From Trichodesmium sp. MAG_R04 (GTDB taxonomy: Bacteria; Cyanobacteriota; Cyanobacteriia; Cyanobacteriales; Microcoleaceae): DNA of 16,064 bases. Shown here in pieces: positions 1 to 6,155 of the stretch. The stretch is from positions 1-16,064 of the forward strand of contig JAKQYG010000036.1 of NCBI GenBank assembly GCA_023356515.1, read 5' to 3'. Position 1 is the stretch's first letter. Each line of letters opens with the position of its first letter. The notes below the pieces were generated by a model. It was not told where the DNA came from. It saw only the letters and a list, made by a program, of their open reading frames with translations, and searched no databases. The position numbers and the translations under genes are program-made.

Positions 1-484
1 ATAATAACTCCATTGAATTAAGACAATTAAAAACTGCCCAACATTCATCATAAAATTGTCTAATCCCTTTCCTTTCGTGGGGAAATTTTTGAGTTAATTC
101 TTCTATAAACTTTTCATACTGCTGGTAAACTTTTAATTCTAAATTATCTGGTAAATGATAATGTATTTGTACCGGATCTGGAATTGTTTCTATGCTCACA
201 TTAACAGCATCTAAAGCACGAGTCAGTAAATTTGTTGTACCTTTCTCGCCGAAACCAAATATCATTGATGCACCAACATCAAATGTATATCCTTCCCTTT
301 CAAAGTAACCAGAACTACCCCCAGGAATAATATAGCTTTCTAAAACTATAACTTTTGCTCCTTTAGCTACGAGTTGAGTGGCTGTAACTAACCCACCAAT
401 ACCAGCACCAATTATAATTGCATCATATTCAGGTATTGCTGGTAATTCGCCAGTTGATGAGATAGATCTGATAGAAACTGTCAT
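1..484 (-). CDS. crtH: Carotenoid (prolycopene) isomerase CrtH, N-terminal part
   Basis: This is the first 161 codons of a gene whose 3' end lies beyond base 1. CrtH converts poly-cis lycopene to all-trans lycopene in carotenoid synthesis and is a membrane-associated FAD flavoprotein. Visible are a leader of about 19 residues, then the dinucleotide-binding motif IIIGAGIGGL with its two helix glycines, the acidic end of strand 2 in VIVLES, a glycine-rich PGGSSGYFEREGY stretch, and FDVGASMIFGFG. The run IETIPDPVQIHYHLP and the end FYDECWAVFNCLNSMEL match, from memory, cyanobacterial CrtH rather than the related CrtI or CrtO desaturases. The start is the first ATG giving a normal leader, but no clear Shine-Dalgarno precedes it. 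The gene is divergent from upp across 215 bases. Identity is near certain; only the C-terminus is unseen. Confidence 0.93.
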   Translation of the reverse strand, partial: MTVSIRSISSTGELPAIPEYDAIIIGAGIGGLVTATQLVAKGAKVIVLESYIIPGGSSGYFEREGYTFDVGASMIFGFGEKGTTNLLTRALDAVNVSIETIPDPVQIHYHLPDNLELKVYQQYEKFIEELTQKFPHERKGIRQFYDECWAVFNCLNSMELL

Positions 485-699
485 AGTAAAACCTTTGATA
501 CTTTTCTTGATTTTAGTGTAGTGGTTATGATACTCTTTAGTTTTGACTGTAGGATGAGTTGGGCACAGATTTTTTATTCTTGGAGAAGTCTAATAGTGAG
601 CTAGTGTGATTATTCGCCAATTCATTAAAACTTAACTTTTGAGTACCCCTCCTATTTCTGTGTAAGTCTTAAAACTAGATTTTTTTACTTTTACAATCT

Positions 700-1350
700 A
701 TGGCTTTACAACTTCGTGTTTATGTCCCACCCCATCCATTGGTCCAGCATTGGTTAGGCGTAGCTCGTGACGCTAATACACCCTCTTCTCTGTTTCGCTC
801 TGCCATAACAGAGTTAGGTAGATGGTTAACTTATGAGGCAATTCGAGATTGGTTACCCGTCGTAGAAACAACTATACAAACTCCTTTAGCTCAATGTTTG
901 GCTACTTTTGTCAATCCTCAAGTTCCCATAGTAGTAATACCTATCCTCCGAGCTGGTCTAGGATTACTAGAAGGCGCTCAAACTGTCTTACCCTTGGCAT
1001 CTATCTATCATTTGGGAATAGTCAGAAATGAAGAAACTCTCGAAGCTAATTGTTATTTGAATAAGCTTCCCTCGCAATTGGACCAGAATGTTCGGGTTTT
1101 GATTTGCGACCCAATGTTAGCTACTGGTGGGACAATTATGCAAGCGATGGCGGAATTAACTCAGCGTGGAGTTGACCCCACTGCTATAAGAATTATTTCT
1201 GTAATAGCTGCTAAACCTGCTCTGCAAAAACTAGGTACCACTTATCCCAGCTTGGCTATCTATACAGCAACCATTGATGAGATTGTAAATGATGTTGGTT
1301 ATATTGTGCCGGGCCTTGGTGATGCAGGCGATCGAATTTTTGGTACTTAG
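700..1350 (+). CDS. upp: Uracil phosphoribosyltransferase
   Basis: A complete 216-residue cytosolic enzyme that salvages uracil, joining it to PRPP to give UMP and pyrophosphate. The PRPP-binding loop is ICDPMLATGGT at about residues 135-145. The PILRAG element is at 81-86, and the C-terminal uracil-binding segment YIVPGLGDAGDR is at 201-212. Length is close to the usual 208-216. The ATG at 700 gives the standard beginning (LRVYVPPHP), but the upstream sequence is T-rich with no Shine-Dalgarno, so start efficiency is unclear. It is divergent from crtH, and 223 bases separate it from the next gene, so co-transcription with that gene is doubtful. Family assignment is firm. Confidence 0.95.
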   Translation: MALQLRVYVPPHPLVQHWLGVARDANTPSSLFRSAITELGRWLTYEAIRDWLPVVETTIQTPLAQCLATFVNPQVPIVVIPILRAGLGLLEGAQTVLPLASIYHLGIVRNEETLEANCYLNKLPSQLDQNVRVLICDPMLATGGTIMQAMAELTQRGVDPTAIRIISVIAAKPALQKLGTTYPSLAIYTATIDEIVNDVGYIVPGLGDAGDRIFGT

Positions 1351-1502
1351 TTATTGGCCACTAGAATTGACCTAGTTTTAATTAAATTCTAACCAGCAGG
1401 ACTGAGGCAAGCATATGAAATTATTAACCATTTTTAGGGTCGAAGGCCTTTCCCCCGCCCCCACCATAATATACGGTGATAGTTTTAGCATCGTAAGTCC
1501 TG

Positions 1503-1541
1503 TTGACATTTAATCTAGTAATCTGCTACATTGTATATAAT
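1503..1541 (+). promoter_or_regulatory. Candidate sigma-70 promoter for the YtxH-like gene
   Basis: A perfect -35 hexamer TTGACA (1503-1508) is followed after 18 bases by TACATT (1527-1532), a 4/6 match to the -10 consensus. A perfect TATAAT lies further on at 1536-1541 but is too far from this -35 to pair with it. Transcription would start some 25-40 bases before the ATG at 1574. Prediction from motif match only. Confidence 0.45.
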
Positions 1542-1573
1542 ATTTTATACAGACAATTAGCTATTGGCTAAAT

Positions 1574-1870
1574 ATGAGTAATAAAGATGGTTTTGTAAGT
1601 GGTTTAATTGCAGGAGCAGCATTTGGTGGCTTGGTTGGTGGATTATTAGGAATTTTAATTGGAACAAGTATATCTGACGATACTGACTTAGTAGAAGACT
1701 TATTAGATAGTCAAGATACAGAAAAACAAAAATCAATCAGAGAATCAGAAAGTACAGAAAAAGCTCGTCAAAGTTTGGAGGGAAAAATAGCACAGTTAAA
1801 TCAAGCAATTGATGAAGTGCGCCAACAAATAGGCGATGGTAATGGAAATTTAGTAAATACTGAGCAATAG
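1574..1870 (+). CDS. Small YtxH-like membrane-anchored coiled-coil protein
   Basis: A 98-residue protein of unknown function. Residues about 8-31 are a glycine-rich hydrophobic segment with GxxxG-type spacing (GLIAGAAFGGLVGG, then LLGILIG), probably one membrane pass or a tight hairpin. An acidic linker follows (DDTDLVEDLLDSQD), then a charged helical region about 50-86 with heptad-like leucine/isoleucine spacing that should form a coiled coil. This layout resembles YtxH or 'gas vesicle protein'-type small proteins common in cyanobacteria, but low-complexity sequence makes family calls soft. The ATG at 1574 starts right before the membrane segment, with no clear Shine-Dalgarno. It sits between upp and ycf19 in its own unit with a plausible promoter upstream. 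Any role, such as a membrane scaffold or stress protein, is guesswork. Confidence 0.7.
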   Translation: MSNKDGFVSGLIAGAAFGGLVGGLLGILIGTSISDDTDLVEDLLDSQDTEKQKSIRESESTEKARQSLEGKIAQLNQAIDEVRQQIGDGNGNLVNTEQ

Positions 1871-2226
1871 GTTTATAAAGGACCATTATTATATAGATTT
1901 ATCCGTAATATAGTGATTTAATAGCCTGGTGAAGCAGAAAATTAGCTAAATTATTATTTGTAAATTTTCAATAAAGCCTTATTTATACATTGTATATTAA
2001 ATCGAGGAGTATAGGTATAAGGTATAAATATAGTACATTATTATTCCAAGGAAGAGGAAAGTATTAAATGGCCTGAGAGCTTAACATCTGTTTCCTGTAT
2101 ACTAACGTTTACTATAACATTCCAAAGCAAGCAAATTTGATTACAGAACTGAATAAGACTAAAGCTATGCTAAAATTTAATGTATAATTAGCTGTTCGTA
2201 GTTTCATAAAAAAATTAAGAAGATTT
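1871..2226. other. AT-rich spacer with a candidate ycf19 promoter
   Basis: No credible gene is seen. The reading frames are short and broken, and the one AGGA-rich run (about 2050) is followed by an ATG with only two codons. A perfect -10 hexamer TATAAT occurs at 2183-2188, 38 bases before the ycf19 ATG. No good -35 stands 16-18 bases ahead of it, so any promoter here would depend on an activator or on context. Confidence 0.5.
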
Positions 2227-2514
2227 ATGAGTGCTTCCATAGGAATTCTAGCCGGGACTTTAGAAACATTTGTGAAAATTTATTTGGTTTTAATGTTCAT
2301 TCGGATTTTGTTAAGTTGGTTTCCTAATGTTAATTGGTATGACCCACCATTTTCTGTATTGAGTCAGTTGACAGACCCTTATCTAAATATATTTCGTTCC
2401 ATTATTCCACCCTTGGGAGGTATTGACTTTTCTCCAATAATTGCTATTTTCGCTCTCCAGTTTGTAGCTCAAAGTTTAACTGGATTACTAGGTGGTTTGG
2501 CGACAGGTTATTAA
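2227..2514 (+). CDS. ycf19: YggT/Ycf19 family membrane protein
   Basis: A 95-residue integral membrane protein with two hydrophobic segments, about residues 8-32 and 66-90, joined by a loop. The family hallmark lies at the end of the first helix and in the loop: RILLSWFPNVNW (about 26-37), then LSQLTDPYLNIFRSIIPPLGGIDFSP with the conserved DP-Y-L..FR and PP-G..D-SP elements. Length is normal for the cyanobacterial and plastid (Ycf19) forms. Members have been linked to thylakoid/nucleoid organisation in plastids and cyanobacteria and to ion or osmotic tolerance in other bacteria, with no biochemical activity fixed. The ATG at 2227 is preceded by a weak purine run (AAGAAGA). It stands alone, 356 bases from the previous gene. 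Confidence 0.9.
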   Translation: MSASIGILAGTLETFVKIYLVLMFIRILLSWFPNVNWYDPPFSVLSQLTDPYLNIFRSIIPPLGGIDFSPIIAIFALQFVAQSLTGLLGGLATGY

Positions 2515-2864
2515 TATTTCCATAAAAATTCGGTCTCTATTGCCTCACCCATAAGCGGGCGATATATAAATTGATTAATTGGGAAGACATAAGCTATAAC
2601 ATTATTTCCTGTAGCTTGGTTCATCTGAGACATTAAAAGGACTTCAAAGAAAGCATAGGACTGAGAGTAAAAGTAGTAGTACAAAATTTTGGTTGGTCTT
2701 TAGACCAGCAAAACGTCAACTCAGCGAATTAGTTCATATCAATAGTAATCTCTGCCCCTTCAGGCCAGGGAGCTTCTTAAATATATTACGTTAAAAAACT
2801 TTGTGGCAGATTGATAAATAAGTATTTATTCTTAAATCAATCTGCCTTTACAAATTAGAAAATA
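2515..2864. other. Spacer between convergent genes with two inverted repeats
   Basis: No gene is seen. The spacer separates ycf19 (plus) from the secreted-protein gene (minus), which converge. An imperfect hairpin lies at 2687-2713 (inner arms TGGTCT/AGACCA with a TT centre, outer TTTTG/CAAAA), without a T-tract on either strand. A second, longer hairpin at 2805-2846 is listed separately as a terminator. Confidence 0.5.
2793..2846 (-). terminator. Rho-independent terminator of the minus-strand secreted-protein gene
   Basis: A perfect 11-bp inverted repeat, GGCAGATTGAT (2805-2815) with ATCAATCTGCC (2836-2846), encloses a 20-base AT-rich loop. Read on the minus strand, it starts 19 bases after the stop of the gene at 2865-3353 and is followed by a T6 run (A6 at 2793-2798 on the plus strand). 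Confidence 0.7.
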
Positions 2865-3353
2865 TTAAAATCCGTCAAATTCTTCAATAGTTTGATTCCA
2901 ACGAACTTTTGTAGGGAAGCCAGATGATTTAAACTGTTTAAGTTTTAAGGGAGTAGGTAAATTTGCTGGTACTGAAACTCTAATTGCAAAATCAGTAATG
3001 CTCAATGCAGGCACTTTTTCAATTGAACCAAGTCTGGTACGATTTCTCATGACGTTATTATTATTAGCATCATAAATACGGCCATACACATCAGCATCAT
3101 ACACAGTTTTACCGGAAGTATTTTGGGCTTTCCCACTGATAATAAAGCAGTGAGCTGCCATACTAGAACCACTGGTAATTGCCCCTTTTCCTAGTTCTGT
3201 AGGACAATCTTTGTAGCTTATATCATATAGTTTAAGTTGAATTAATGCCCAAGCAGGGCTATTCCACAACCAAATAGCTATTATAATTAAGCTGGAAATA
3301 ATAATATTAGGCAGAAATCGCGATCGCATACAATAAAAATCTAGACTAAGCAT
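2865..3353 (-). CDS. Secreted (periplasmic or lumenal) protein of unknown function
   Basis: A 162-residue protein. Basic residues (RSR) precede a hydrophobic core (about residues 15-31), then NSPAWA, giving a signal peptidase I site after A36. The ATG at codon 9 would give a neater 28-residue signal peptide; neither start has a Shine-Dalgarno, so the start is uncertain. The mature part begins LIQLKLYDISYKDCP, has two cysteines (C50 and C69) that could pair outside the cytoplasm, and continues with alternating strands (KTVYDADVYGRIYD, NRTRLGSI, DFAIRVSVP). This suggests a small beta-sandwich, with motifs resembling domains of the FxLYD kind. I think similar proteins occur across cyanobacteria, but I cannot name the family or a function. 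It is a single-gene unit ending in a good terminator. Confidence 0.75.
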   Translation of the reverse strand: MLSLDFYCMRSRFLPNIIISSLIIIAIWLWNSPAWALIQLKLYDISYKDCPTELGKGAITSGSSMAAHCFIISGKAQNTSGKTVYDADVYGRIYDANNNNVMRNRTRLGSIEKVPALSITDFAIRVSVPANLPTPLKLKQFKSSGFPTKVRWNQTIEEFDGF

Positions 3354-3421
3354 TACAAATAACTCTAGCCCATATCAGAAAACTTAGCAAAATTATCGAT
3401 ATTTTCTTCTGCCAAACAAAA

Positions 3422-3514
3422 AACTCAATAACTTGGAAATGTGGCAACTGTGGTTTTGAAACAGATAGAGATTTTAATGCTGCGATCAAGTCGGAAAACT
3501 ATGTCTATTATTAG
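3422..3514 (+). pseudogene. tnpB: C-terminal remnant of an IS200/IS605-type TnpB
   Basis: Thirty codons followed by TAG read ...TWKCGNCGFETDRDFNAAIK..., the second half of the TnpB/OrfB zinc ribbon (CxxC) plus the conserved DRDxNAA with its RuvC-III aspartate. TnpB is the RNA-guided nuclease carried by IS200/IS605 and IS607 elements. Nothing recognisable of the remaining 350 or so residues precedes it: the upstream codons match no TnpB core, and the first CxxC pair is gone. No TnpA gene is nearby, and I see no right-end hairpin. This is a dead scrap marking an old insertion between the secreted-protein gene and the phosphoribulokinase paralogue. The rest of the spacer (3354-3421 and 3515-3688) shows no other gene. 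Confidence 0.7.
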
Positions 3515-3647
3515 CTTGAATTCCAGGAAATTTTCAGCCTATGTATGAAGATAAGTTACAGACTGTAGTTAGTAATCTTCTGTGAAACAAAAACCTAAAC
3601 TTAAAGCTCATGTAGTTGTGTCAGTGGAACAGAGTTTGATCATCTAT

Positions 3648-3667
3648 GGGTAAGTTTGGGTAAGTTT
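3648..3667 (+). repeat. 10-bp tandem duplication upstream of the PRK-like gene
   Basis: The decamer GGGTAAGTTT occurs twice in direct succession. It follows the ATG at 3646 and turns that ATG into a 5-codon frame ending at 3663. Removing one copy would put the ATG at 3646 in frame with the gene starting at 3689. Confidence 0.8.
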
Positions 3668-3675
3668 AGTAGAAC

Positions 3676-3680
3676 GGAGA
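3676..3680 (+). promoter_or_regulatory. Ribosome binding site that decides the PRK-like start
   Basis: GGAGA lies 8 bases before the ATG at 3689. The only longer in-frame start is a TTG at 3656, with no Shine-Dalgarno and inside the 10-bp duplication, so the ATG at 3689 is preferred. Confidence 0.6.
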
Positions 3681-3688
3681 ATAATATC

Positions 3689-4624
3689 ATGACCGATAGT
3701 CCAATAATCCTAGGTATTGTTGGTGATAGCGCTGCAGGTAAAACTACTTTGACCAGAGGAATAGCTCAAGTGTTAGGGCCAGAAAATGTCACTGTTATCT
3801 GTACAGATGATTACCATCGCTATGATCGAAAACAACGAGCTGAAATAGGTATTACTGCCCTCCACCCAGATTGTAACCATCTTGATATAATGCAGCAACA
3901 TCTAACTCTGCTGCGTAATGGACAAGCAATTCTCAAACCTATTTATAATCACTCAACCGGAGAATTTGACCCTCCGGAATATATTCAGCCTAAAAAATTC
4001 GTGATTGTTGAGGGACTACTAGGTTATTCAACTAGGGGAGCAAGGAATTGTTACGATGTGAAAGTGTACTTAGCCCCTCCAGAAGAACTGAGAACAAAAT
4101 GGAAGGTAAAACGGGATACGATGAAAAGGGGCTATACTGAGGTACAAGTCCTGAAAAGTATGGAGCAGCGGGAACCAGATTCAGAAGCGTTTATCCGTCC
4201 TCAACGTAAGTGGGCAGATGTAGTTGTTACTTTCTATCCCCCTGCTAATGATATTAATATTTCTCAACTTCATGTCCGTTTGCTACTCAGGCCAACTATT
4301 CCTCATCCAGATTTTCTAGAAATTATTGCTCAAGGGAGTCCGAGTTTTGAACCAGCAGTCCGTTTGGGTTTAGAGCGGGATATGGGTAAACCTGTAGATG
4401 TTTTAGAAATTGATAGTAATGCTACCAAGGATCAGGTCAATGAATTAGAAATAATTATTTGTCAGGACACGCCTTACTTAAAACATTTTTGTTCCCCGAA
4501 GGGAAACCTAAATATAGGTAAGTTAGTTGGGACAACTGGAGAGGTATTACAAAGTTATCCTCTCGCTTTGACTCAATTACTTATTGCTTATCAAATGATT
4601 AAGGCAACTAATATTTATCAATAA
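3689..4624 (+). CDS. Phosphoribulokinase-family paralogue (P-loop kinase)
   Basis: A 311-residue cytosolic P-loop kinase related to phosphoribulokinase and uridine kinase. Visible are the Walker A loop GDSAAGKTT (12-20), VICTDDYHRYDR (36-47) with the conserved DDYH, KPIYNHSTG.FDPPE (83-97), the Walker B-like IVEGL (106-110), the KRD lid (141-143), and a C-terminal domain ending LLIAYQMIKA. Canonical cyanobacterial Prk has GDSGCGKST in the loop, whose cysteine forms the thioredoxin/CP12-controlled disulfide with the cysteine before DDYH. Here the loop cysteine is replaced by alanine and only C38 remains. The C-terminal half (about 190-290) also differs greatly from canonical Prk and has its own pair, C258 and C268. 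I infer a second, redox-insensitive or differently specific kinase rather than the Calvin-cycle enzyme. The substrate is unknown. It is transcribed alone. Confidence 0.8.
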   Translation: MTDSPIILGIVGDSAAGKTTLTRGIAQVLGPENVTVICTDDYHRYDRKQRAEIGITALHPDCNHLDIMQQHLTLLRNGQAILKPIYNHSTGEFDPPEYIQPKKFVIVEGLLGYSTRGARNCYDVKVYLAPPEELRTKWKVKRDTMKRGYTEVQVLKSMEQREPDSEAFIRPQRKWADVVVTFYPPANDINISQLHVRLLLRPTIPHPDFLEIIAQGSPSFEPAVRLGLERDMGKPVDVLEIDSNATKDQVNELEIIICQDTPYLKHFCSPKGNLNIGKLVGTTGEVLQSYPLALTQLLIAYQMIKATNIYQ

Positions 4625-4963
4625 ATTTTTTTGTGGAAGTTAGAAATGGAAGATTGTTTTATTATATAGTCATTACAATTAAGTTCCGTACAGTCTAACA
4701 ATGTCATCCAGTGTTGTTTCTGGCATGCTGTAAGCCATAATCCAAAAAGTTAATTCTTCCCCCTATTCTACTGCTGGTTCTTATTTGTAACTACTATAGG
4801 TTGGGTTTCTTCGAGTCAAGTTATTCCGATCCGGACTCGTGTGATTTATATTGAACAAAAAAGCTAAAGCTGATGATAAATAAGTGGTGATGATTTCTAG
4901 TTTACCTCCAGAAAATGAGAAAGGTACACTGAGAACATCACTACCTTAAAAATGTGTCTTTAC
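4625..4963. other. Spacer without recognisable gene
   Basis: It lies between convergent genes. All frames are short. A GGAGG on the minus strand near 4906 has no start codon at a usable distance. A short inverted repeat CGAGTC/GACTCG lies near 4812-4838 with no T-tract. I see no terminator for the PRK-like gene beyond a T-run right after its stop. Confidence 0.4.
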
Positions 4964-5110
4964 TTAAAAAACAAAAGGCAATATAGAAGTCGGAGCGGGT
5001 ATCATTTCAGCACCCCGCAAGTCTAATAGTTGCACAATAATTAGATAGGCGATCGCCAAGGTAATAGAAATAGCTCCAGTAATAATAGCCACAATTTTTC
5101 CGCGATTCAT
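4964..5110 (-). CDS. 48-residue single-pass membrane protein
   Basis: A small complete gene, starting ATG at 5110-5108 and ending TAA at 4966-4964. The protein begins MNRGKIVAIITGAISITLAI and continues AYLIIVQLLDLRG, then a proline-rich tail AEMIPAPTSILPFVF. Residues about 6-28 form one transmembrane helix, with a basic N-terminus (MNRGK) suggesting N-in topology. It is supported by an AGGAG (5120-5124) nine bases before the ATG, one of the best ribosome binding sites in the window, and by candidate promoter elements just upstream. Size and layout recall small subunits of thylakoid complexes, but the sequence does not match the Psb, Psa or Pet small subunits I can recall. I believe similar small proteins exist in other cyanobacteria, without being able to check. 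Function unknown. Confidence 0.75.
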   Translation of the reverse strand: MNRGKIVAIITGAISITLAIAYLIIVQLLDLRGAEMIPAPTSILPFVF

Positions 5111-5119
5111 TATCTTCTA

Positions 5120-5162
5120 CTCCTAAAATTATATAATAAGTAAAAAAATTAGCTTTTTGCAA
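5120..5162 (-). promoter_or_regulatory. Ribosome binding site and candidate promoter of the 48-residue protein
   Basis: On the minus strand, TTGCAA (5162-5157) is followed after 18 bases by TATTAT (5138-5133), with an overlapping TATAAT (5133-5128), then AGGAG (5124-5120). If this promoter is used the 5' leader would be very short. The Shine-Dalgarno is convincing; the promoter is tentative. Confidence 0.45.
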
Positions 5163-5276
5163 GTGGGGTTGAGGATAATTATGAAAAAATTGCCAATTAT
5201 CTAAAGGTAAACGTTATTTTTCGGTAAAAATCTCTTGTGGGAATAATTGTGTATAGGCACTTATTTCAATATTTGC

Positions 5277-5837
5277 TTAATTTGTCGAGAGAAAAGAAAA
5301 CTCATTATAAATATCCCACCGCTTACCATTATGAATTAATAAAGTTAACTGAGAAGCTGTAAATTCTAAGTCAAGCGATCGCTCCCGAAATTCTAACCAA
5401 GCTACTCGAAAATTTTGTTTAGTTAAGTCCCGAAAAGCTACAGTAACATGAGGAGAAAAAGGACGAATTTTAGAAGGAGGATGTACAATTCCGAGAGTAG
5501 TTTCTGTAAATCCAATTAAGTCCTGTTGAATGTTTAATAGTTCTGGAGTTTTGACAACATTAATATAGATAACACGGGGTGGAAAAGCGCCAAACCCAGA
5601 CAAAGTAATGGGAAAATCAGAGCAATTTTGAGCAAAAGTTTGTAAAGACTTCTGCAAAAGAGTTAAATTTTCAATTGGCCATTTAAAAGGAGGCTGTAAA
5701 GTAATATGAGGCAACGAGTTTAAAGCATGACTACTATTATATTGATTTGCAAAATACTCCTTAATTTTAGTAACTGGGTTTTGAATACTCTCAGGTGGTA
5801 CAAGAGCCACAAATAATAAACGTTTTGATTGACCCAT
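5277..5837 (-). CDS. 2H phosphoesterase, 2'-5' RNA ligase (LigT/ThpR) family
   Basis: A 186-residue cytosolic protein of the 2H fold. The two catalytic motifs are HITL (44-47) and HVTV (130-133), about 85 residues apart as expected. The start KRLLFVALVPPESIQ matches the family's first strand, usually xRLFxAIxxP. Members hydrolyse 2',3'-cyclic phosphates or, in reverse, join 2'-5' RNA ends; the natural substrate in bacteria is unclear. The open frame extends 35 codons further upstream, to 5942, but those residues (basic and aromatic, no family match) precede the conserved first strand, so I start at the ATG at 5837. No Shine-Dalgarno is present there; the upstream bases repeat TTTTGAA twice. 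Length compares with about 176 for E. coli ThpR. It follows the Gfo/Idh/MocA gene after a 318-base gap, so no operon is evident. Confidence 0.85.
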   Translation of the reverse strand: MGQSKRLLFVALVPPESIQNPVTKIKEYFANQYNSSHALNSLPHITLQPPFKWPIENLTLLQKSLQTFAQNCSDFPITLSGFGAFPPRVIYINVVKTPELLNIQQDLIGFTETTLGIVHPPSKIRPFSPHVTVAFRDLTKQNFRVAWLEFRERSLDLEFTASQLTLLIHNGKRWDIYNEFSFLSTN

Positions 5838-6155
5838 AAATTCAAAATTCAAAAAAAAATGCCTTGGTTTGCCAAAGAAATGCAGATTAATATTCTTGCG
5901 GAAATAGATGACTATATTTGCTGTATGTCTTCCGAACAGCAAGCCCTGAGTAAGGCTTAGGGAAAAAGTTCTTGTTCAGGAAGAGGGAACCCACCCCTAA
6001 TATCTTCCAGGGTGAGAAGTAGGAACATTGGATGCAACCTCCCTGTAGAGGAGTAGGAAATTGGTAGAGGAAGTATTCGGATATATTTCTCCCTTGATTT
6101 TTCTGCCATGGGAGCACCCAAAATACTAACTTTTTGAAGCTCTCAAGATCGAAAA
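5838..6155. other. Spacer without supported gene
   Basis: Open frames on both strands here (minus 5887-6117; plus 5859-5960, 33 codons) lack a ribosome binding site and family features, so I do not call them. Next to the 2H phosphoesterase start is an A9 tract preceded by a doubled TTCAAAA, a simple-sequence motif frequent in low-GC cyanobacterial spacers. No promoter stands out. Confidence 0.4.

Noticed and set aside
849..1031. 60-codon open frame inside upp in another frame
   Set aside because: Upp is unambiguous in its own frame, and this one has no ribosome binding site or family features.
2068..2080. CTGAGAG within the ycf19 leader region, reminiscent of a TPP riboswitch
   Set aside because: The other conserved TPP elements are absent and ycf19 is not a thiamine gene.
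5859..5960. 33-codon plus-strand frame starting MPWFAKEMQINIL
   Set aside because: It reads like a plausible helix but lies after an A9 tract with no Shine-Dalgarno or promoter, and is antisense to the upstream region of the 2H phosphoesterase; too short to call.
5887..6117. 76-codon minus-strand frame upstream of the 2H phosphoesterase
   Set aside because: No ribosome binding site, no motif, unusual composition (aromatic and proline rich); treated as spacer.
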